A stretch of 37,201 nucleotides of DNA from Clostridium acetireducens DSM 10703. GTDB lineage: Bacteria > Bacillota > Clostridia > Clostridiales > Clostridiaceae. Positions 26,915-37,201 of the stretch are shown here, piece after piece (the stretch's first letter is position 1; each line of letters starts with the position of its first letter). The position numbers were made by a program, and so were the translations under genes. The notes beneath the pieces are model-generated. The model did no database searches. It worked only from the letters and a program-made list of their open reading frames with translations, and was not told the origin of the DNA. The stretch covers positions 1 through 37,201 of the forward strand of contig NZ_LZFO01000028.1 of assembly GCF_001758365.1 (NCBI RefSeq), in the 5' to 3' direction.

Positions 26915-27246
26915 TTATCATACAAACCTGCCTTTTTAAAAAGATCTACCATAGCAGATAATACTTCATTATAATTTTTATTTTTAACAAAATTTCTAGC
27001 TATAAAAACTAAATCATATCCTTTTTTTAAATCTGAGTTATTTAATCTGTAGCTTTCTTTTATTAATCTTTTAACTCTATTTCTTATAACACTTTTGCCT
27101 ACTTTTTTACTAACGGATATTCCTAGTCTATTATAATCCTTTTTATTTCTAAAAATGTATAATACTAGAAATCTATTTGAAAAAGACTTTCCTCTTTTAT
27201 ACACTATTCTAAAATGTGAATTTTTTTTTAATTTCTCAAATTTCAT
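26911..27246 (-). CDS. rnpA: Ribonuclease P protein component
   Basis: A 111-residue basic protein subunit of RNase P, which matures tRNA 5' ends. The signature [21 protein letters not shown] lies in the middle of the chain (core [18 protein letters not shown]), and FARNFVKNK-like sequence [10 protein letters not shown] follows. AAAAGGAG precedes the ATG. Two hairpins occupy the 51-bp gap after rpmH and directly precede its Shine-Dalgarno; they may set its expression against rpmH. Confidence 0.95.
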   Translation of the reverse strand: MKFEKLKKNSHFRIVYKRGKSFSNRFLVLYIFRNKKDYNRLGISVSKKVGKSVIRNRVKRLIKESYRLNNSDLKKGYDLVFIARNFVKNKNYNEVLSAMVDLFKKAGLYDK

Positions 27247-27258
27247 AACTTTACTCCT

Positions 27259-27280
27259 TTTTTCTGCAACTGCAGAAAAA
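27259..27280 (-). promoter_or_regulatory. Hairpin just before the rnpA ribosome-binding site
   Basis: Arms TTTTTCTGCA and TGCAGAAAAA (10 bp each, two-base loop) directly abut the rpmH terminator stem. On the minus strand the U run needed by that terminator is the 5' arm of this hairpin, so the two structures cannot both form fully as the RNA is made. It ends next to the AAAAGGAG of rnpA. Confidence 0.6.
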
Positions 27281-27296
27281 GGCCACTTAAGCGGCC
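27276..27296 (-). terminator. Likely rpmH terminator / attenuator
   Basis: On the minus strand GGCCGCTTAAGTGGCC (27281-27296) folds into a GC-rich stem with one G-U pair and is followed by TTTTT (27276-27280), one base after the rpmH stop. This would end much rpmH transcription and let a fraction continue into rnpA. Confidence 0.7.
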
Positions 27297-27297
27297 C

Positions 27298-27432
27298 TTA
27301 TGCTGTCAATCTCTTTCTACCTTTTAGTCTTCTTCTCTTTAGAACTTTTCTTCCTGATAAAGTACGCATTCTTTTTCTAAAACCATGCTCTTTTTTTCTT
27401 TGTCTCTTTTTTGGTTGATATGTCATCCACAT
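27298..27432 (-). CDS. rpmH: 50S ribosomal protein L34
   Basis: A 44-residue, highly basic ribosomal protein reading [18 protein letters not shown], then [17 protein letters not shown] and LKGRKRLTA. This is the universal L34 sequence. The ATG at 27432 (rather than the ATG two codons later) is chosen because GGGGGTG is seven bases upstream and gives the typical length. It is transcribed away from the origin from a consensus promoter that lies within the left origin region. Confidence 0.97.
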   Translation of the reverse strand: MWMTYQPKKRQRKKEHGFRKRMRTLSGRKVLKRRRLKGRKRLTA

Positions 27433-27526
27433 TTACTACACCCCCTTTAATACTTAATCATCTATAAAGAATTTTTATTACTGTCTCAAACACGTAGAAA
27501 TTCCTATTTTGCAGTTTCACTATTAA

Positions 27527-27555
27527 ATTATATATTTACATACTATATATGTCAA
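27527..27555 (-). promoter_or_regulatory. Consensus sigma-A promoter of rpmH-rnpA
   Basis: On the minus strand a perfect TTGACA (27550-27555) and perfect TATAAT (27527-27532) are 17 bp apart, the ideal arrangement. It lies about 95 bp before the rpmH start and 36 bp from the nearest DnaA box, so DnaA bound at the origin could affect it. Confidence 0.9.
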
Positions 27556-27590
27556 GAAAAACACTATTGTTGATATTATTTATTATTTTT

Positions 27591-27837
27591 TGTGGATAAC
27601 TTCTTGAATAGCATCTTTTGATTTGATATTATTAATAAAGAGTTGTGAATTAATTATTAAATCACAAAGTTATACACAGTTGTTGATAACTTTGTGTATA
27701 ACTTGTTTGTATATTCTTTTTTTATTTTATTATTACCATAACTACATATTTTATCGATTATTAATAATGTGAATATTATTTTTAATTTATCTGTTAATAT
27801 TTAATATTATTATTTTTTTTCAACTAATTTATCAACA
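27591..27837. other. Left half of oriC: DnaA-box cluster
   Basis: The 502-bp gap between rpmH and dnaA holds no gene. It contains DnaA boxes TGTGGATAA (27591-27599, consensus on minus), TTATACACA (27670-27678), TGTTGATAA (27681-27689, minus), TGTGTATAA (27693-27701, minus) and TTATCAACA (27829-27837). The middle three sit within 32 bp, and two of them form a 12-bp inverted repeat. The remainder is AT-rich spacer plus the rpmH promoter. The position matches the upstream inc region of the B. subtilis origin. Confidence 0.85.
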
Positions 27838-27858
27838 TGTGAATATTTTTATTAACAT

Positions 27859-27887
27859 TTGTCAAGTAATTATAATAATGTTAATAA
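27859..27887 (+). promoter_or_regulatory. Tentative dnaA promoter
   Basis: TTGTCA (27859-27864) and TAATAA (27882-27887) are 17 bp apart, beginning 22 bp after a DnaA box. The -10 is weak, and other AT-rich pairs nearby are nearly as good. Autoregulation by DnaA would fit the adjacent box. Confidence 0.35.
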
Positions 27888-27934
27888 TCACGTTAATTAC
27901 TTGTTATTTTATAAGACTGGAGGAAATAAATAAA

Positions 27935-29284
27935 ATGAATGGCCAGCTAAAAGAAACATGGGAAAAAACATTAAACTTAATAAAAGGCGAATTAACTGAA
28001 GTAAGTTTTAATACTTGGATTAAAAGTATTACCCCTATAATAATTGAAGGAGATATTCTAAAACTAGGTGTTCCTAATGATTTTACAAAAGGTATATTAA
28101 ATAGTAGATATAAAGATTTAATAATAAATTCATTAAAATTAACTACATCTAAAAAATACAATGTAGAATTTTCTATTATTTCAAAAGAAGAACTAAAAGA
28201 TGAAATTTCTAAAAATAAAAAAGTAAATTCATCTAATTTAGTAATAAATGATGAAATGTCTACTATGCTTAATCCAAAATATACATTTAACTCATTTGTT
28301 ATAGGTAATAGTAATAGATTCGCCCATGCTGCTTCTTTAGCCGTAGCTGAATCTCCTGCTAAAGCATATAATCCTTTATTTATATATGGAGGAGTAGGTC
28401 TTGGAAAAACACATTTAATGCATGCTATTGGTCATTATATTTTAGATAATAACCCGCAGTGTAAAGTTGTATATGTTTCTTCAGAAAAATTTACTAATGA
28501 ATTAATTAATTCAATAAAAGATGATAAAAACGTAAATTTTAGAAATAAATATAGAAATGTAGACGTTCTTTTAATAGACGATATACAGTTTATTGCTGGA
28601 AAAGAACGAACACAAGAAGAGTTTTTCCATACTTTCAACGCTCTTTATGAAGCTAATAAGCAAATAATTTTATCTAGTGATAGACCTCCTAAAGAAATTC
28701 CTACTCTAGAAGATAGACTTAGATCTAGATTTGAATGGGGTCTTATAGCTGATATACAACCACCTGACTTTGAAACTAGAATGGCTATATTAAAAAAGAA
28801 AGCTGATGTTGAGGGTTTAAATATACCAAATGAAGTACTTGTTTACATTGCAACTAAAATAAAGTCAAATATAAGAGAACTGGAAGGTGCCTTAATTAGA
28901 ATAATTGCTTTTTCTTCTTTAACAAATAAAGAAATAAGCATAGATTTAGCTTCAGAAGCTTTAAAAGATATAATTTCTAACAAAGAATCCAAGCAAGTAA
29001 CAATAGAACTTATACAAGATATTGTATCTAGTTATTATAATTTAAAAATAGAAGACTTTAAATCAGCAAGAAGAACCAGAAATATTGCTTACCCTAGGCA
29101 AATTGCTATGTACTTATCTAGAAAACTTACAGATATGTCTTTACCTAAAATAGGCGAAGAATTTGGTGGAAGGGATCACACCACAGTAATACATGCTTGC
29201 GAAAAAATATCCCATAATTTAAAAGAGGATGATTCTTTAAAAAGAACTGTAGAAGAACTATCAAAAAGAATAAATCAAAAATAA
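27935..29284 (+). CDS. dnaA: Chromosomal replication initiator protein DnaA
   Basis: A 449-residue AAA+ initiator that binds DnaA boxes and opens the origin. Domain I begins [16 protein letters not shown]. The AAA+ domain has Walker [10 protein letters not shown] at 152-160 and Walker [10 protein letters not shown] near 211-219. Domain IV carries the DNA-binding signature [15 protein letters not shown] near 411-425. The frame is open back to 27839, but those 32 codons are hydrophobic and unlike DnaA; CTGGAGGAAAT before the ATG at 27935 fixes the start. Its own promoter region and its downstream gap both contain DnaA boxes. Confidence 0.97.
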   Translation: MNGQLKETWEKTLNLIKGELTEVSFNTWIKSITPIIIEGDILKLGVPNDFTKGILNSRYKDLIINSLKLTTSKKYNVEFSIISKEELKDEISKNKKVNSSNLVINDEMSTMLNPKYTFNSFVIGNSNRFAHAASLAVAESPAKAYNPLFIYGGVGLGKTHLMHAIGHYILDNNPQCKVVYVSSEKFTNELINSIKDDKNVNFRNKYRNVDVLLIDDIQFIAGKERTQEEFFHTFNALYEANKQIILSSDRPPKEIPTLEDRLRSRFEWGLIADIQPPDFETRMAILKKKADVEGLNIPNEVLVYIATKIKSNIRELEGALIRIIAFSSLTNKEISIDLASEALKDIISNKESKQVTIELIQDIVSSYYNLKIEDFKSARRTRNIAYPRQIAMYLSRKLTDMSLPKIGEEFGGRDHTTVIHACEKISHNLKEDDSLKRTVEELSKRINQK

Positions 29285-29354
29285 TTAACAACTGTTAATA
29301 ATATATACTTAATAATTTGTGATTAGAAAAATTAAATTTTTTATTTTATAATAG

Positions 29355-29393
29355 TGTGGATAAGGTCTAATTTTTAAATACAGCTTATCCACA
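29355..29393. repeat. Inverted pair of consensus DnaA boxes forming a stem after dnaA
   Basis: TGTGGATAAG (29355-29364) and CTTATCCACA (29384-29393) are perfect complements with a 19-base loop. Each contains a consensus DnaA box. The right arm is followed by ATTATTTTT, so a dnaA transcript could also end here. It forms the beginning of the right half of oriC. Confidence 0.75.
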
Positions 29394-29438
29394 ATTATTT
29401 TTCCCTTTAAAACGAAATACACCAATGCTTTATATATG

Positions 29439-29520
29439 TTTTCAACATATCAACAGCCCCTACTACTACTACTATATAATATAATTATATCTATTCTATA
29501 TAAATGACTATAAATCAAAT
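29439..29520. other. Right half of oriC: DnaA-trio unwinding element
   Basis: Overlapping DnaA-box-like sequences TTTTCAACA (29439-29447) and ATATCAACA (29447-29455) lead into a GC cluster GCCCC (29456-29460) and then TACTACTACTACTA (29461-29474). On the complementary strand this gives five consecutive 3'-GAT-5' trios. About 45 bp of nearly pure A/T DNA follows. Box, GC cluster, trios and AT-rich stretch in this order are the published basal unwinding system of Firmicute origins. The site lies in the dnaA-dnaN gap, as in B. subtilis. Confidence 0.88.
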
Positions 29521-29543
29521 GTTAATAAAGGAGGTATTACTTA

Positions 29544-30644
29544 ATGAAATTTACATGTAAAAAGAATATTCTTCAAGAAAGTATTTATATAGCTCAAAAG
29601 GCTGTAACAGGAAAAACTACTATGCCTATTTTAGGCGGAATATTAATAAAAGCAGTTAATAACCAATTAATTTTAACTGGTTCAGATACAGATCTTAGTA
29701 TTATAACTAAAATTCCAGTAGATGTAGAAGAGGAAGGAGAAATAGTAGTAGATGCAAAAATTTTCGGAGAAATAATAAGAAAATTACCTAATGATTTAAT
29801 AGAAATAACTACTATAGATAACAATTCTATAGAAATATTATGCCAAAAATCAAGATTTACACTAGTATGTATGAACCCAGATGATTTTCCCCCAATATCT
29901 AACATAAGTGAAAATATTATATTTTCAATACCACAAAAAATATTAAAAAATATGATAAAAAGCACAATATTTGCTACTTCTCAAGAAGAAACTAGACCTA
30001 TATTAACAGGAGTTTTATTTGAAGTTAAAAATTCTAAATTAAATATGGTAGCGTTAGATGGATATAGATTAGCTTTAAAATCTCAAAACATTAATACAGA
30101 AAATACCATAAGTGCAGTAATACCAGGTAAAACCCTTAACGAAGTGTCTAAAATATTAGAAGATAAAGATGAAAATGTTAATATCACATTTACTTCAAAT
30201 CACATTCTTTTTAATTTTAATAATACTAAAATTATATCTAGATTGCTTGAAGGTGATTTTATAAGATATAATTCTATAATACCAGAAGAATATAATTTAA
30301 AGGTTATTGCAAAAAGAGAAAAAATGCTAGAATGTGTGGAAAGAGCATCTCTCATGGGAAGTGACGGAAATACTAGTTTAGTTAAACTAGACATTAAAGA
30401 TAATTCTATGGTAATAACATCTAATTCTCAATTGGGAATGGTTAGGGAAGAATTAAATATAATTTTGCAAGGACAGTCACTTGAAATTGCATTTAATTCA
30501 AAATACATTATAGATTTACTAAAAATAATGGAAGAGGAAGAAGTTATTATGGAATTTTCAAGTAGTGTAAGTCCTTGTGTTGTAAAAAATAAAGAAATAG
30601 ATAATTGCACTTATCTTGTATTACCAGTAAGGCTTCTAAAATAA
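29544..30644 (+). CDS. dnaN: DNA polymerase III beta subunit (sliding clamp)
   Basis: A 366-residue clamp that encircles DNA and tethers the polymerase. It starts MKFTCKKNILQESIYIAQKA and has the three-fold repeated clamp domain, with conserved TMPILGGILI near 26, ETRPILTGVLFE near 150 and the closing YLVLPVRLLK. Length is standard. AAAGGAGG lies eight bases before the ATG. It follows dnaA across the right origin half, with a short gap to the S4-domain gene. Confidence 0.97.
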   Translation: MKFTCKKNILQESIYIAQKAVTGKTTMPILGGILIKAVNNQLILTGSDTDLSIITKIPVDVEEEGEIVVDAKIFGEIIRKLPNDLIEITTIDNNSIEILCQKSRFTLVCMNPDDFPPISNISENIIFSIPQKILKNMIKSTIFATSQEETRPILTGVLFEVKNSKLNMVALDGYRLALKSQNINTENTISAVIPGKTLNEVSKILEDKDENVNITFTSNHILFNFNNTKIISRLLEGDFIRYNSIIPEEYNLKVIAKREKMLECVERASLMGSDGNTSLVKLDIKDNSMVITSNSQLGMVREELNIILQGQSLEIAFNSKYIIDLLKIMEEEEVIMEFSSSVSPCVVKNKEIDNCTYLVLPVRLLK

Positions 30645-30666
30645 AAATCAAAGGTGGTGTAGTTTT

Positions 30667-30873
30667 GTGGAAGAAATAAAAATAAATACAGATATAATAA
30701 AATTAGATTCATTCTTAAAATGGGCTAATTTAGTTCAACAAGGTTCAGAAGCTAAGTTCTTTATAAAATCTGGAGATATTAAAGTAAATAATGAAGTAGA
30801 GCTTAGAAGAGGAAAAAAATTAAAAAAAGGAGATATAATAGAATTTAAAGGCAAAAACTATAAGATAGTTTAA
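30667..30873 (+). CDS. yaaA: S4-domain RNA-binding protein, YaaA-like
   Basis: A 68-residue protein that is one S4 RNA-binding domain: INTDIIKLDSFLKWANLVQ, then GSEAKFFIKSGDIKVNNEVE and RRGKKLKKGDIIEF. This gene lies between dnaN and recF in many Firmicutes and has been linked to ribosome assembly in B. subtilis (name reused as RlbA). The start is GTG with GGTGGTG upstream. It is likely co-transcribed with dnaN, 22 bp before it, and with recF. Confidence 0.93.
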   Translation: MEEIKINTDIIKLDSFLKWANLVQQGSEAKFFIKSGDIKVNNEVELRRGKKLKKGDIIEFKGKNYKIV

Positions 30874-30907
30874 AACTATGCTATAATTTTAAATAGGTGT
30901 GTTTATT

Positions 30908-32023
30908 ATGTATATAGATTATATATATCTTGAAAATTTTAGAAACTACAATAATTTAAAATTAAAATTAAATAAAAGTACAAATATATTTATTGGTGAT
31001 AATGCTCAAGGTAAAACTAACATATTGGAAAGCATATATTACTGCAGTATAGGTAAATCACATAGAACAAATAAAGATAAAGAATTAATAAAATGGGATA
31101 AAAGTGATTGTAAAATAAAAATTAATGTATGTAATAATAGATTAAATAAAAATATACAGGTAAGAATATCAAATGATGGAAAAAAATATATAAATATAAA
31201 TTCCATAAAAATAAATAAAATTTCACAATTAGTAGGAAATTTAAATGTAGTAATGTTTTCACCAGAAGATTTAAAAATTGTCAAGGAATCACCTTCATAT
31301 AGAAGAAAATTTTTAAATATTGAACTTTGTAAATTAAGTAAAAAGTATTATTATAATTTGGTACAATACAATAAAGTGTTAAATGAAAGAAATAGCTTGT
31401 TAAAAAAATGGAATAAAAATTATAATGAAATGGTAGATATTTATGATAATCAATTAGCTAACTTTGGAGGATATGTAATAAAAGAGAGATATAAATATAT
31501 AAAACAATTAAATGAAAAATCAAATATAATACATAAGGATATAACTTCAGGTTTAGAGAAGGTTGACTTTAAATATATAACTTGTATTAATAATATAAAA
31601 AATCCTAATTTAGATTTTTACGAAAATCTTAAAAAAAATAGAAAACATGATTTTGAAAAGAAAACTACGTCTATAGGTCCTCATAAGGATGATTTTTTAA
31701 TAAATATAAATTCAAGAGATTCTAGAAAGTTTGCTTCTCAAGGTCAACAAAGAACTTTGGTTTTAACAATAAAATTTACTGCTTTAGAGATAATAAAAGA
31801 AATTACTGGTGAATATCCTGTTCTTTTATTAGATGATGTTTTATCTGAGTTAGATGATAACAGGCAAAAGTATATACTTAAGTCTATAGATAATATTCAA
31901 ACAATCATAACTTGTACAGGATTTAAAAATATAGAAAATTATATTAATGACAAAACAATGGTTTATAAAGTATATAGTGGTTTAGTAAAAAATTTAGTTG
32001 ATTATCTTTGTAAGGAGGAGTAA
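30908..32023 (+). CDS. recF: DNA replication and repair protein RecF
   Basis: A 371-residue SMC-like ATPase that helps load RecA at single-strand gaps with RecO and RecR. Walker A GDNAQGKT is at 30-37. The ABC signature ASQGQQRTLVL precedes Walker B PVLLLDDVLSELDDNR. It starts MYIDYIYLENFRNYNNL, the typical form. The in-frame GTG three codons earlier is rejected because AGGTG is eight bases from the ATG at 30908. Its stop lies three bases before the remB start, within the remB Shine-Dalgarno spacing. Confidence 0.96.
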   Translation: MYIDYIYLENFRNYNNLKLKLNKSTNIFIGDNAQGKTNILESIYYCSIGKSHRTNKDKELIKWDKSDCKIKINVCNNRLNKNIQVRISNDGKKYININSIKINKISQLVGNLNVVMFSPEDLKIVKESPSYRRKFLNIELCKLSKKYYYNLVQYNKVLNERNSLLKKWNKNYNEMVDIYDNQLANFGGYVIKERYKYIKQLNEKSNIIHKDITSGLEKVDFKYITCINNIKNPNLDFYENLKKNRKHDFEKKTTSIGPHKDDFLININSRDSRKFASQGQQRTLVLTIKFTALEIIKEITGEYPVLLLDDVLSELDDNRQKYILKSIDNIQTIITCTGFKNIENYINDKTMVYKVYSGLVKNLVDYLCKEE

Positions 32024-32026
32024 ATA

Positions 32027-34224
<2,198 letters not shown>

Positions 34225-34241
34225 TTAAAGAGGTGTAATTA

Positions 34242-36701
34242 ATGTTACAAGAAGGAAAAATTTTACAAGTAGATATAACAAAAGAGATGAAAAAGTGTTA
34301 TATAGATTATGCTATGAGTGTTATAGCAGGAAGAGCTCTTCCTGATGTAAGAGACGGATTAAAACCTGTGCATAGAAGAATACTTTATTCTATGCACCAA
34401 CTAGGTCTTACACCAGAAAAAGGATATAGAAAATGTGCAAGAATAGTTGGAGATGTTTTAGGTAAGTATCATCCTCATGGTGATACTGCAGTTTATGATG
34501 CTTTGGTAAGAATGGCTCAAGATTTTTCAATAAGATATACTTTAGTAAATGGACATGGTAACTTTGGTTCCGTAGATGGGGATTCTGCTGCAGCTATGCG
34601 TTATACAGAAGCAAAACTAAGTAAAATATCTCTTGAAATGTTAAGAGATATAAATAAAAATACAGTAGATTTTGTTTTAAACTTTGATGGAGAAGAAAAA
34701 GAACCTTCTGTTATTCCTTCTAGATTTCCTAATCTTTTGGTAAATGGATCTTCAGGAATAGCTGTTGGAATGGCTACTAACATTCCACCTCATAATTTAG
34801 GAGAAGTTATAGACGGAATAATTATGCTTATAGAAAATCCTGAGGCTACTATTTTAGAATTAATGACTAAGATAAAAGGACCTGATTTTCCAACTAGCGG
34901 TATAATATTAGGTACTTCTGGTATAAAGAAAGCTTATGAAACAGGAAGAGGAAAGGTAATAGTAAGAGCTAAAACAAATATTGAAGAAGACAAAGGTAGA
35001 TATAGAATTATTATAAATGAAATACCTTACCAAGTTAATAAATCAAAACTTATACAGGAAATTGCTGATTTAGTTAAAGATAAAAAGATAGAAGGAATAT
35101 CTGACATAAGAGATGAATCAGACAGAGATGGAATGAGAATTGTAATAGAAATAAAGAGAGATTATAATGCAAATATAATACTTAATCAGTTATTTAAACA
35201 TACTAAAATGCAGGATACTTTTGGAATAATAATGCTTGCATTAGTTGAAAATGAACCTAGAGTATTAAATTTAAAAGAAGTACTTTCTCACTATTTAAAT
35301 TTTCAAAAAGAAATTATAAAAAGAAGAACAAGATATGATTTAGATAAAGCTTTAGCAAGAGCACACATATTGGAAGGTTTAAAAATAGCACTAGATAATA
35401 TTGATGAAGTTATAAATCTTATACGTTCGTCAAAAAATGCAGAAGAAGCTAGAACAGGATTAATAGATAAATTTAAACTTTCTGAAAAACAAGCACAAGC
35501 TATATTAGATATGAAACTTCAAAGACTTACAGGACTTGAGAGGGATAAAATAGAAAAAGAATATAATGATTTGATTAAAGAAATAGATAAACTTCAAAAA
35601 ATTTTAGCAGATGAAAACTTGGTATTAAATATAATAAAAAGTGAATTATTAGAAATAAAAGACAAATATGGTGATGATAGAAGAACAGAAGTACAAAGAG
35701 CGGTAAATGAAATTAATATAGAGGATTTAATACAAGAGGAAGATGTAGTTATAACGCTAAGTCATTCAGGTTATATAAAAAGAATACCAACAGATACATA
35801 TTCCTTACAAAAAAGAGGTGGAAAGGGAATACAGGCTGCAACTACAAAGGAAGATGATTTTGTAGAGCATGTATTTATAACAACAACTCATAATAATATA
35901 TTAGTTTTTACTAATTATGGTAGAGTATATAAATTAAAAGCTTATGAAATACCTGAGGCTGGAAGAACTGCCAAAGGTATAAATGTAGTAAATATGTTGC
36001 CTATAAACCAAGATGAAAAAATACAGGCAGTTATAGCATTAAAAGATTTTAGTGAAAATAGTTATTTAGTTATGGCAACTAAGAATGGTATTATAAAAAA
36101 GACTTCAACAGAACATTTTTCTTCTATAAGAAAAAATGGTTTAAATGCAATTAATCTAAGAGATAAAGATGAATTAATAGGTGTAAAAGTAACTGATGGA
36201 AGTAGCGAAATTTTAGTATTTACTGAAAATGGATATGCAATTAGATTTGATGAGTCAGATGTAAGACCTATGGGAAGAAATGCATCAGGAGTAAAATCTA
36301 TAACATTAAGAGAAAGTGATAAAGTTGTAGCAATGGATATTGTATGCGAAAATCAAGATATTTTAGTTATTAGTGAAAATGGTTTTGGAAAAAGAACTCC
36401 TGTTCATGAATATTCTAAACATAGAAGAGGTGGAAAAGGCATAATAACATATAAATTAACAGAAAAGACAGGAAAAATCGTAGGAGCAAAAGTGGTAAAA
36501 GATGAAGATGAGATGATGCTAATAAATAGCAGTAATGTAGCTATAAGAATTAATGTATCAGATATATCTACTACTAGTAGAAATGCTATGGGAGTTACTT
36601 TAATGAGAACGGATAATGAACAGAAGATAGTAGCTATAGCAAAAATAAATAATGATGAAACTGTTGAGTCTAATGATGAAGAAATTGAAGTTGATGAGTA
36701 A
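34242..36701 (+). CDS. gyrA: DNA gyrase subunit A
   Basis: An 819-residue breakage-reunion subunit. The catalytic tyrosine is Tyr121 in [11 protein letters not shown]. The quinolone-binding region reads [19 protein letters not shown], with Thr82 and Asp86 at the sites of E. coli Ser83 and Asp87, an unmutated form as in other clostridia. The GyrA box QKRGGKG lies near 523-529 and marks gyrase rather than ParC. Six beta-pinwheel repeats follow and an acidic tail ends EEIEVDE. AGAGGTG precedes the ATG. A terminator lies directly after the stop. Confidence 0.98.
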   Translation: MLQEGKILQVDITKEMKKCYIDYAMSVIAGRALPDVRDGLKPVHRRILYSMHQLGLTPEKGYRKCARIVGDVLGKYHPHGDTAVYDALVRMAQDFSIRYTLVNGHGNFGSVDGDSAAAMRYTEAKLSKISLEMLRDINKNTVDFVLNFDGEEKEPSVIPSRFPNLLVNGSSGIAVGMATNIPPHNLGEVIDGIIMLIENPEATILELMTKIKGPDFPTSGIILGTSGIKKAYETGRGKVIVRAKTNIEEDKGRYRIIINEIPYQVNKSKLIQEIADLVKDKKIEGISDIRDESDRDGMRIVIEIKRDYNANIILNQLFKHTKMQDTFGIIMLALVENEPRVLNLKEVLSHYLNFQKEIIKRRTRYDLDKALARAHILEGLKIALDNIDEVINLIRSSKNAEEARTGLIDKFKLSEKQAQAILDMKLQRLTGLERDKIEKEYNDLIKEIDKLQKILADENLVLNIIKSELLEIKDKYGDDRRTEVQRAVNEINIEDLIQEEDVVITLSHSGYIKRIPTDTYSLQKRGGKGIQAATTKEDDFVEHVFITTTHNNILVFTNYGRVYKLKAYEIPEAGRTAKGINVVNMLPINQDEKIQAVIALKDFSENSYLVMATKNGIIKKTSTEHFSSIRKNGLNAINLRDKDELIGVKVTDGSSEILVFTENGYAIRFDESDVRPMGRNASGVKSITLRESDKVVAMDIVCENQDILVISENGFGKRTPVHEYSKHRRGGKGIITYKLTEKTGKIVGAKVVKDEDEMMLINSSNVAIRINVSDISTTSRNAMGVTLMRTDNEQKIVAIAKINNDETVESNDEEIEVDE

Positions 36702-36705
36702 AAGT

Positions 36706-36744
36706 AATAACTTAGTGTATTAATACAACACTAAGTTATTTTTT
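36706..36744 (+). terminator. Terminator of gyrB-gyrA
   Basis: Arms AATAACTTAGTGT (36706-36718) and ACACTAAGTTATT (36728-36740), a nine-base loop, then a T run to 36744, four bases after the gyrA stop. It isolates gyrA from the rRNA promoter. Confidence 0.88.
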
Positions 36745-36973
36745 ATAATAAAGTTTATTGTATATACATAGGTTTGCTTATATTATTAGTATAACTTAAC
36801 CTTGTGTATCGTTATATGAAAAGTTTATTAAATTTAAAATATAAAGAGAAAAACAAAGGTATTTTCATTAAACAGTATATATAATTGTGTAATGTTAAAT
36901 AAATTTTGATAAAATAACTATCGTTCCATTGATTAAGCAACAAGTCAGCTAATTAAAAATATTTAAAAAGTAG

Positions 36974-37002
36974 TTGACAAAATTACTTACTCATGATAAT
37001 AT
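36974..37002 (+). promoter_or_regulatory. rRNA operon promoter
   Basis: TTGACA (36974-36979) and TAATAT (36997-37002) are 17 bp apart. A-rich tracts just upstream (36953-36970) resemble an UP element. Transcription would begin near 37009. The stretch from 36745 to here (about 230 bp) holds no gene; it has scattered TATAAT-like boxes but no second convincing promoter. Confidence 0.82.
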
Positions 37003-37096
37003 ATAAAAGCTGTTAGAAAACAGCTAATAAGTTGGTCTTTGAAAATTAAACAGATAAATGAAACCAGCACAGAAATAAATGAGCAAGATAAACTTT
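37003..37096 (+). other. Pre-16S rRNA leader with 5' hairpin and boxA-like element
   Basis: From the predicted start, AGCTGTT and AACAGCT (37008-37014 and 37019-37025) make a hairpin at the very 5' end of the transcript. TGGTCTTTGAAAA (37033-37045) resembles the boxA antitermination element and the conserved spacer motif seen before Firmicute 16S genes. The remainder up to about 37096 should pair with sequence after the 16S gene, which is outside this window. Confidence 0.6.

Positions 37097-37201
<105 letters not shown>

Noticed and set aside
27839-27934. N-terminal extension of DnaA by 32 hydrophobic codons
   Set aside because: DnaA domain I starts at MNGQLKETW with a good ribosome-binding site; the extension runs through AT-rich origin DNA and has no matching Shine-Dalgarno or family counterpart.
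34479-34520. Thr82 in GyrA as a quinolone-resistance change
   Set aside because: Threonine at this position is the normal residue in some clostridia such as Clostridioides difficile, so it is not evidence of an acquired mutation.

Overview
The window is a 37.2 kb piece of a very AT-rich chromosome spanning the replication origin of a spore-forming low-GC Firmicute, most likely Clostridium sensu stricto. The evidence is the gene order around dnaA (rpmH to mnmE and parAB on one side; dnaN, recF, gyrB, gyrA and an rRNA operon on the other), the strongly A/T-ending codons, strong Shine-Dalgarno sequences with many TTG and GTG starts, and two genes tied to endospore formers (a YyaC-type spore protease and a LonC-type protease). 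I do not assign a species. No insertion sequence, prophage, CRISPR array, toxin or resistance cassette is visible. This is core genome, and I found no new multi-gene system in it.

Layout, left to right. Positions 1-5.8 kb: the first codons of a minus-strand gene, a CoA-binding protein, a HI0933-type flavoprotein (plus strand), an acyl-ACP thioesterase, a small DUF1858 redox-disulfide protein, and a two-gene unit of a COG2509 flavoprotein and purA. Positions 6.0-13.7 kb: pgsA (plus), then a minus-strand run read in the order MazG-like, yybS, gdpP, rplI, lonC, dnaB. Positions 13.8-16.1 kb: the rpsF-ssb-rpsR operon with its promoter and S6:S18-type leader, then the mscS-DUF951 pair. Positions 16.2-17.9 kb: an AI-2E family membrane protein and yyaC (plus). 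Positions 18.0-27.4 kb: a minus-strand series transcribed away from the origin, in the order rpmH, rnpA, yidD, yidC, jag, mnmE, mnmG, rsmG, noc-like parB paralogue, parA, parB, DUF4446. Two perfect parS sites lie between noc and parA. Positions 27.4-37.2 kb: the bipartite origin flanking dnaA, then dnaN, an S4-domain protein, recF, remB, gyrB, gyrA and the first ~105 bases of 16S rRNA, all on the plus strand and all moving away from the origin.

How the parts work together. DnaA boxes in the rpmH-dnaA gap and in the dnaA-dnaN gap form a split origin of the Bacillus subtilis type. The right half holds a clear DnaA-box / GC-cluster / DnaA-trio unwinding element next to AT-rich DNA. DnaB, SSB, DnaN, GyrAB and RecF serve replication and repair. 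ParA, ParB and the second ParB-like protein with adjacent parS sites serve origin segregation. RpmH, RnpA, YidD, YidC and Jag link ribosome and membrane-protein biogenesis. MnmE, MnmG and RsmG modify tRNA and rRNA.

The observations most worth a second look are regulatory: a parS site inside a 34-bp perfect palindrome that overlaps the noc stop codon; a pair of DnaA boxes that also form a terminator-like stem after dnaA; a Noc-like protein lacking the expected membrane-binding N-terminus; an inverted repeat enclosing the ribosome-binding site at the left edge; and a double hairpin between rpmH and rnpA.
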